Of a DNA stretch of 12,813 nucleotides, positions 12,100-12,813 are shown in pieces. The notes beneath the pieces were generated by a model that saw only the letters and a list, made by a program, of their open reading frames with translations, was not told the origin of the DNA and searched no databases. Source of the DNA: Microcaldota archaeon (GTDB lineage Archaea > Micrarchaeota > Micrarchaeia > Anstonellales > Bilamarchaeaceae); NCBI GenBank assembly GCA_018813445.1, contig JAHJBR010000185.1, positions 1 to 12,813 on the forward strand. The letters are read 5' to 3'. Within the stretch, counting starts at the first letter, position 1, and each line of letters starts with the position of its first letter. The position numbers and the translations under genes were made by a program.

Positions 12100-12813
12100 T
12101 TATGATTTCTTTTCCTTAGATAATGAATAAGGTTCTATGCTAAATTGTTTGGTTTCTGAACCCCCATATAAAACATCCACCACTTTTCCATTCTTGAATT
12201 TTATATTCACTCCTCCTGATGGTGTGCGCGGAGCAAACACTTCAACCTTTTTTCCGTTTTCTGCGGCAATTTTTGAAAACTTTCCTGCTATTGATTTCCA
12301 TTCAGAGGGTTTTGCTCCTACTTCTTCACTTCCAGTACTGCATGAATTAAAAATAACAGTAGAATTATTCCCCAAATATTGCATAATTTCAGTTATGATA
12401 TCCGAATCAGTCAACTCCAAATAATTTTTCTCATCAATTAGATTCATACCGCTGAGTTGAACGCTATTTTGGGTCCCGTGACCAGCAATTAAAAGCAAAT
12501 CAATTGGTTTTTGCGAGCCTGCTTCAACTACAGCATCAAAAAATTTCTGTTCGTTGTTTGCTTCATAAAGCACTACCCTATAATTATTTTTAACTATGGA
12601 ATCAAGCGAATCGCCCCCTAAATAAAATGAACCTTTATCGTCAGCTTGATTATAAATTAGTAATGCAGAGGGTGATTTTTCCTTTCTTATTGGATCTTGC
12701 ACGTTCAATGCAGATTCTATTAATAGTTTTTCAGAATATCTGCTAAAATATCTAATTCCGCAATCGTTCCAAAGAGTTGTAAATTCATTTGGATGCTTTT
12801 CCAAAAAAGAAAA
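12100..12813 (-). CDS. Putative clan-CD cysteine-peptidase-like protein, N-terminus cut by window edge
   Basis: The frame is open to the right edge, so the true start is outside; a TTG at 12804 is only an apparent start (numbering from it, 234 residues are visible). A hydrophobic strand SALLIYNQADDKGSF (45-59) is followed by IDLLLIAGHGTQNSVQL with His109-Gly110, then STVIFNSCSTGSEE with Cys155. A strand ending in HG followed about 46 residues later by a strand ending in a small residue plus Cys is the layout of caspase, CHAT and related clan-CD peptidases. VEVFAPRTPSGG (188-199) would be a further core strand. No signal peptide or membrane segment is visible. I do not recognise a named family; peptidase activity, substrate and role are unknown. 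It is separated by 100 bp from rpoH and is probably not functionally linked to it. Confidence 0.6.
   Translation of the reverse strand, partial: FSFLEKHPNEFTTLWNDCGIRYFSRYSEKLLIESALNVQDPIRKEKSPSALLIYNQADDKGSFYLGGDSLDSIVKNNYRVVLYEANNEQKFFDAVVEAGSQKPIDLLLIAGHGTQNSVQLSGMNLIDEKNYLELTDSDIITEIMQYLGNNSTVIFNSCSTGSEEVGAKPSEWKSIAGKFSKIAAENGKKVEVFAPRTPSGGVNIKFKNGKVVDVLYGGSETKQFSIEPYSLSKEKKS

Overview
The window is archaeal chromosomal DNA carrying the conserved transcription and translation cluster, with every recognisable gene on the minus strand. In transcription order (right to left) it reads: end of a putative clan-CD cysteine-peptidase-like gene, rpoH, rpoB2 (B''), rpoB1 (B'), rpoA1 (A'), rpoA2 (A''), rpl30e, nusA, a CMP/dCMP-type deaminase, rps12, rps7 and fusA (aEF-2, cut by the left edge). 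Archaeal origin is shown by the split A'/A'' and B'/B'' subunits, RpoH, ribosomal protein L30e, the small two-KH NusA, aEF-2 with its diphthamide-site histidine, and Shine-Dalgarno sequences of the GGTGAT type. The split B subunit, compact genes, two TTG starts and many departures from family consensus would fit a fast-evolving, possibly DPANN-like lineage, but I cannot place it from sequence alone.

Layout: 12100-12804 is an unrelated partial gene. A 100-bp gap (12000-12099) holds the probable promoter of the RNA polymerase operon. From 11999 to 3892 seven genes are tightly packed, mostly 4-12 nt apart, with Shine-Dalgarno sequences often overlapping the upstream stop codon. The deaminase (3333-3860) sits where nusA and rps12 are normally adjacent. 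A 177-bp gap (3156-3332) follows, with three direct repeats and a TATA-like element, probably the promoter of a second unit: rps12-rps7-fusA.

How the genes work together: rpoH, rpoB2, rpoB1, rpoA1 and rpoA2 encode most of the RNA polymerase catalytic core. NusA is its elongation-associated RNA-binding partner. L30e, S12 and S7 are ribosomal proteins and EF-2 drives translocation.

The most interesting signal is inside these housekeeping proteins. The polymerase differs from what I recall as near-universal residues at several moving or catalytic elements: the B' GYNxED motif (Glu to Ala), the bridge helix (Gly to Ser, Asp to Asn), the trigger-loop segment (one residue shorter), a B' segment near the RNA-DNA hybrid, and the N-terminus of A'', where about 50-60 residues are absent. 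S12 is also altered in both decoding-centre loops. I checked these codons on the nucleotide sequence, so they are not frameshift artefacts of this window. The family consensus is from memory and needs an alignment. No RNA genes, CRISPR array or insertion sequence were seen.
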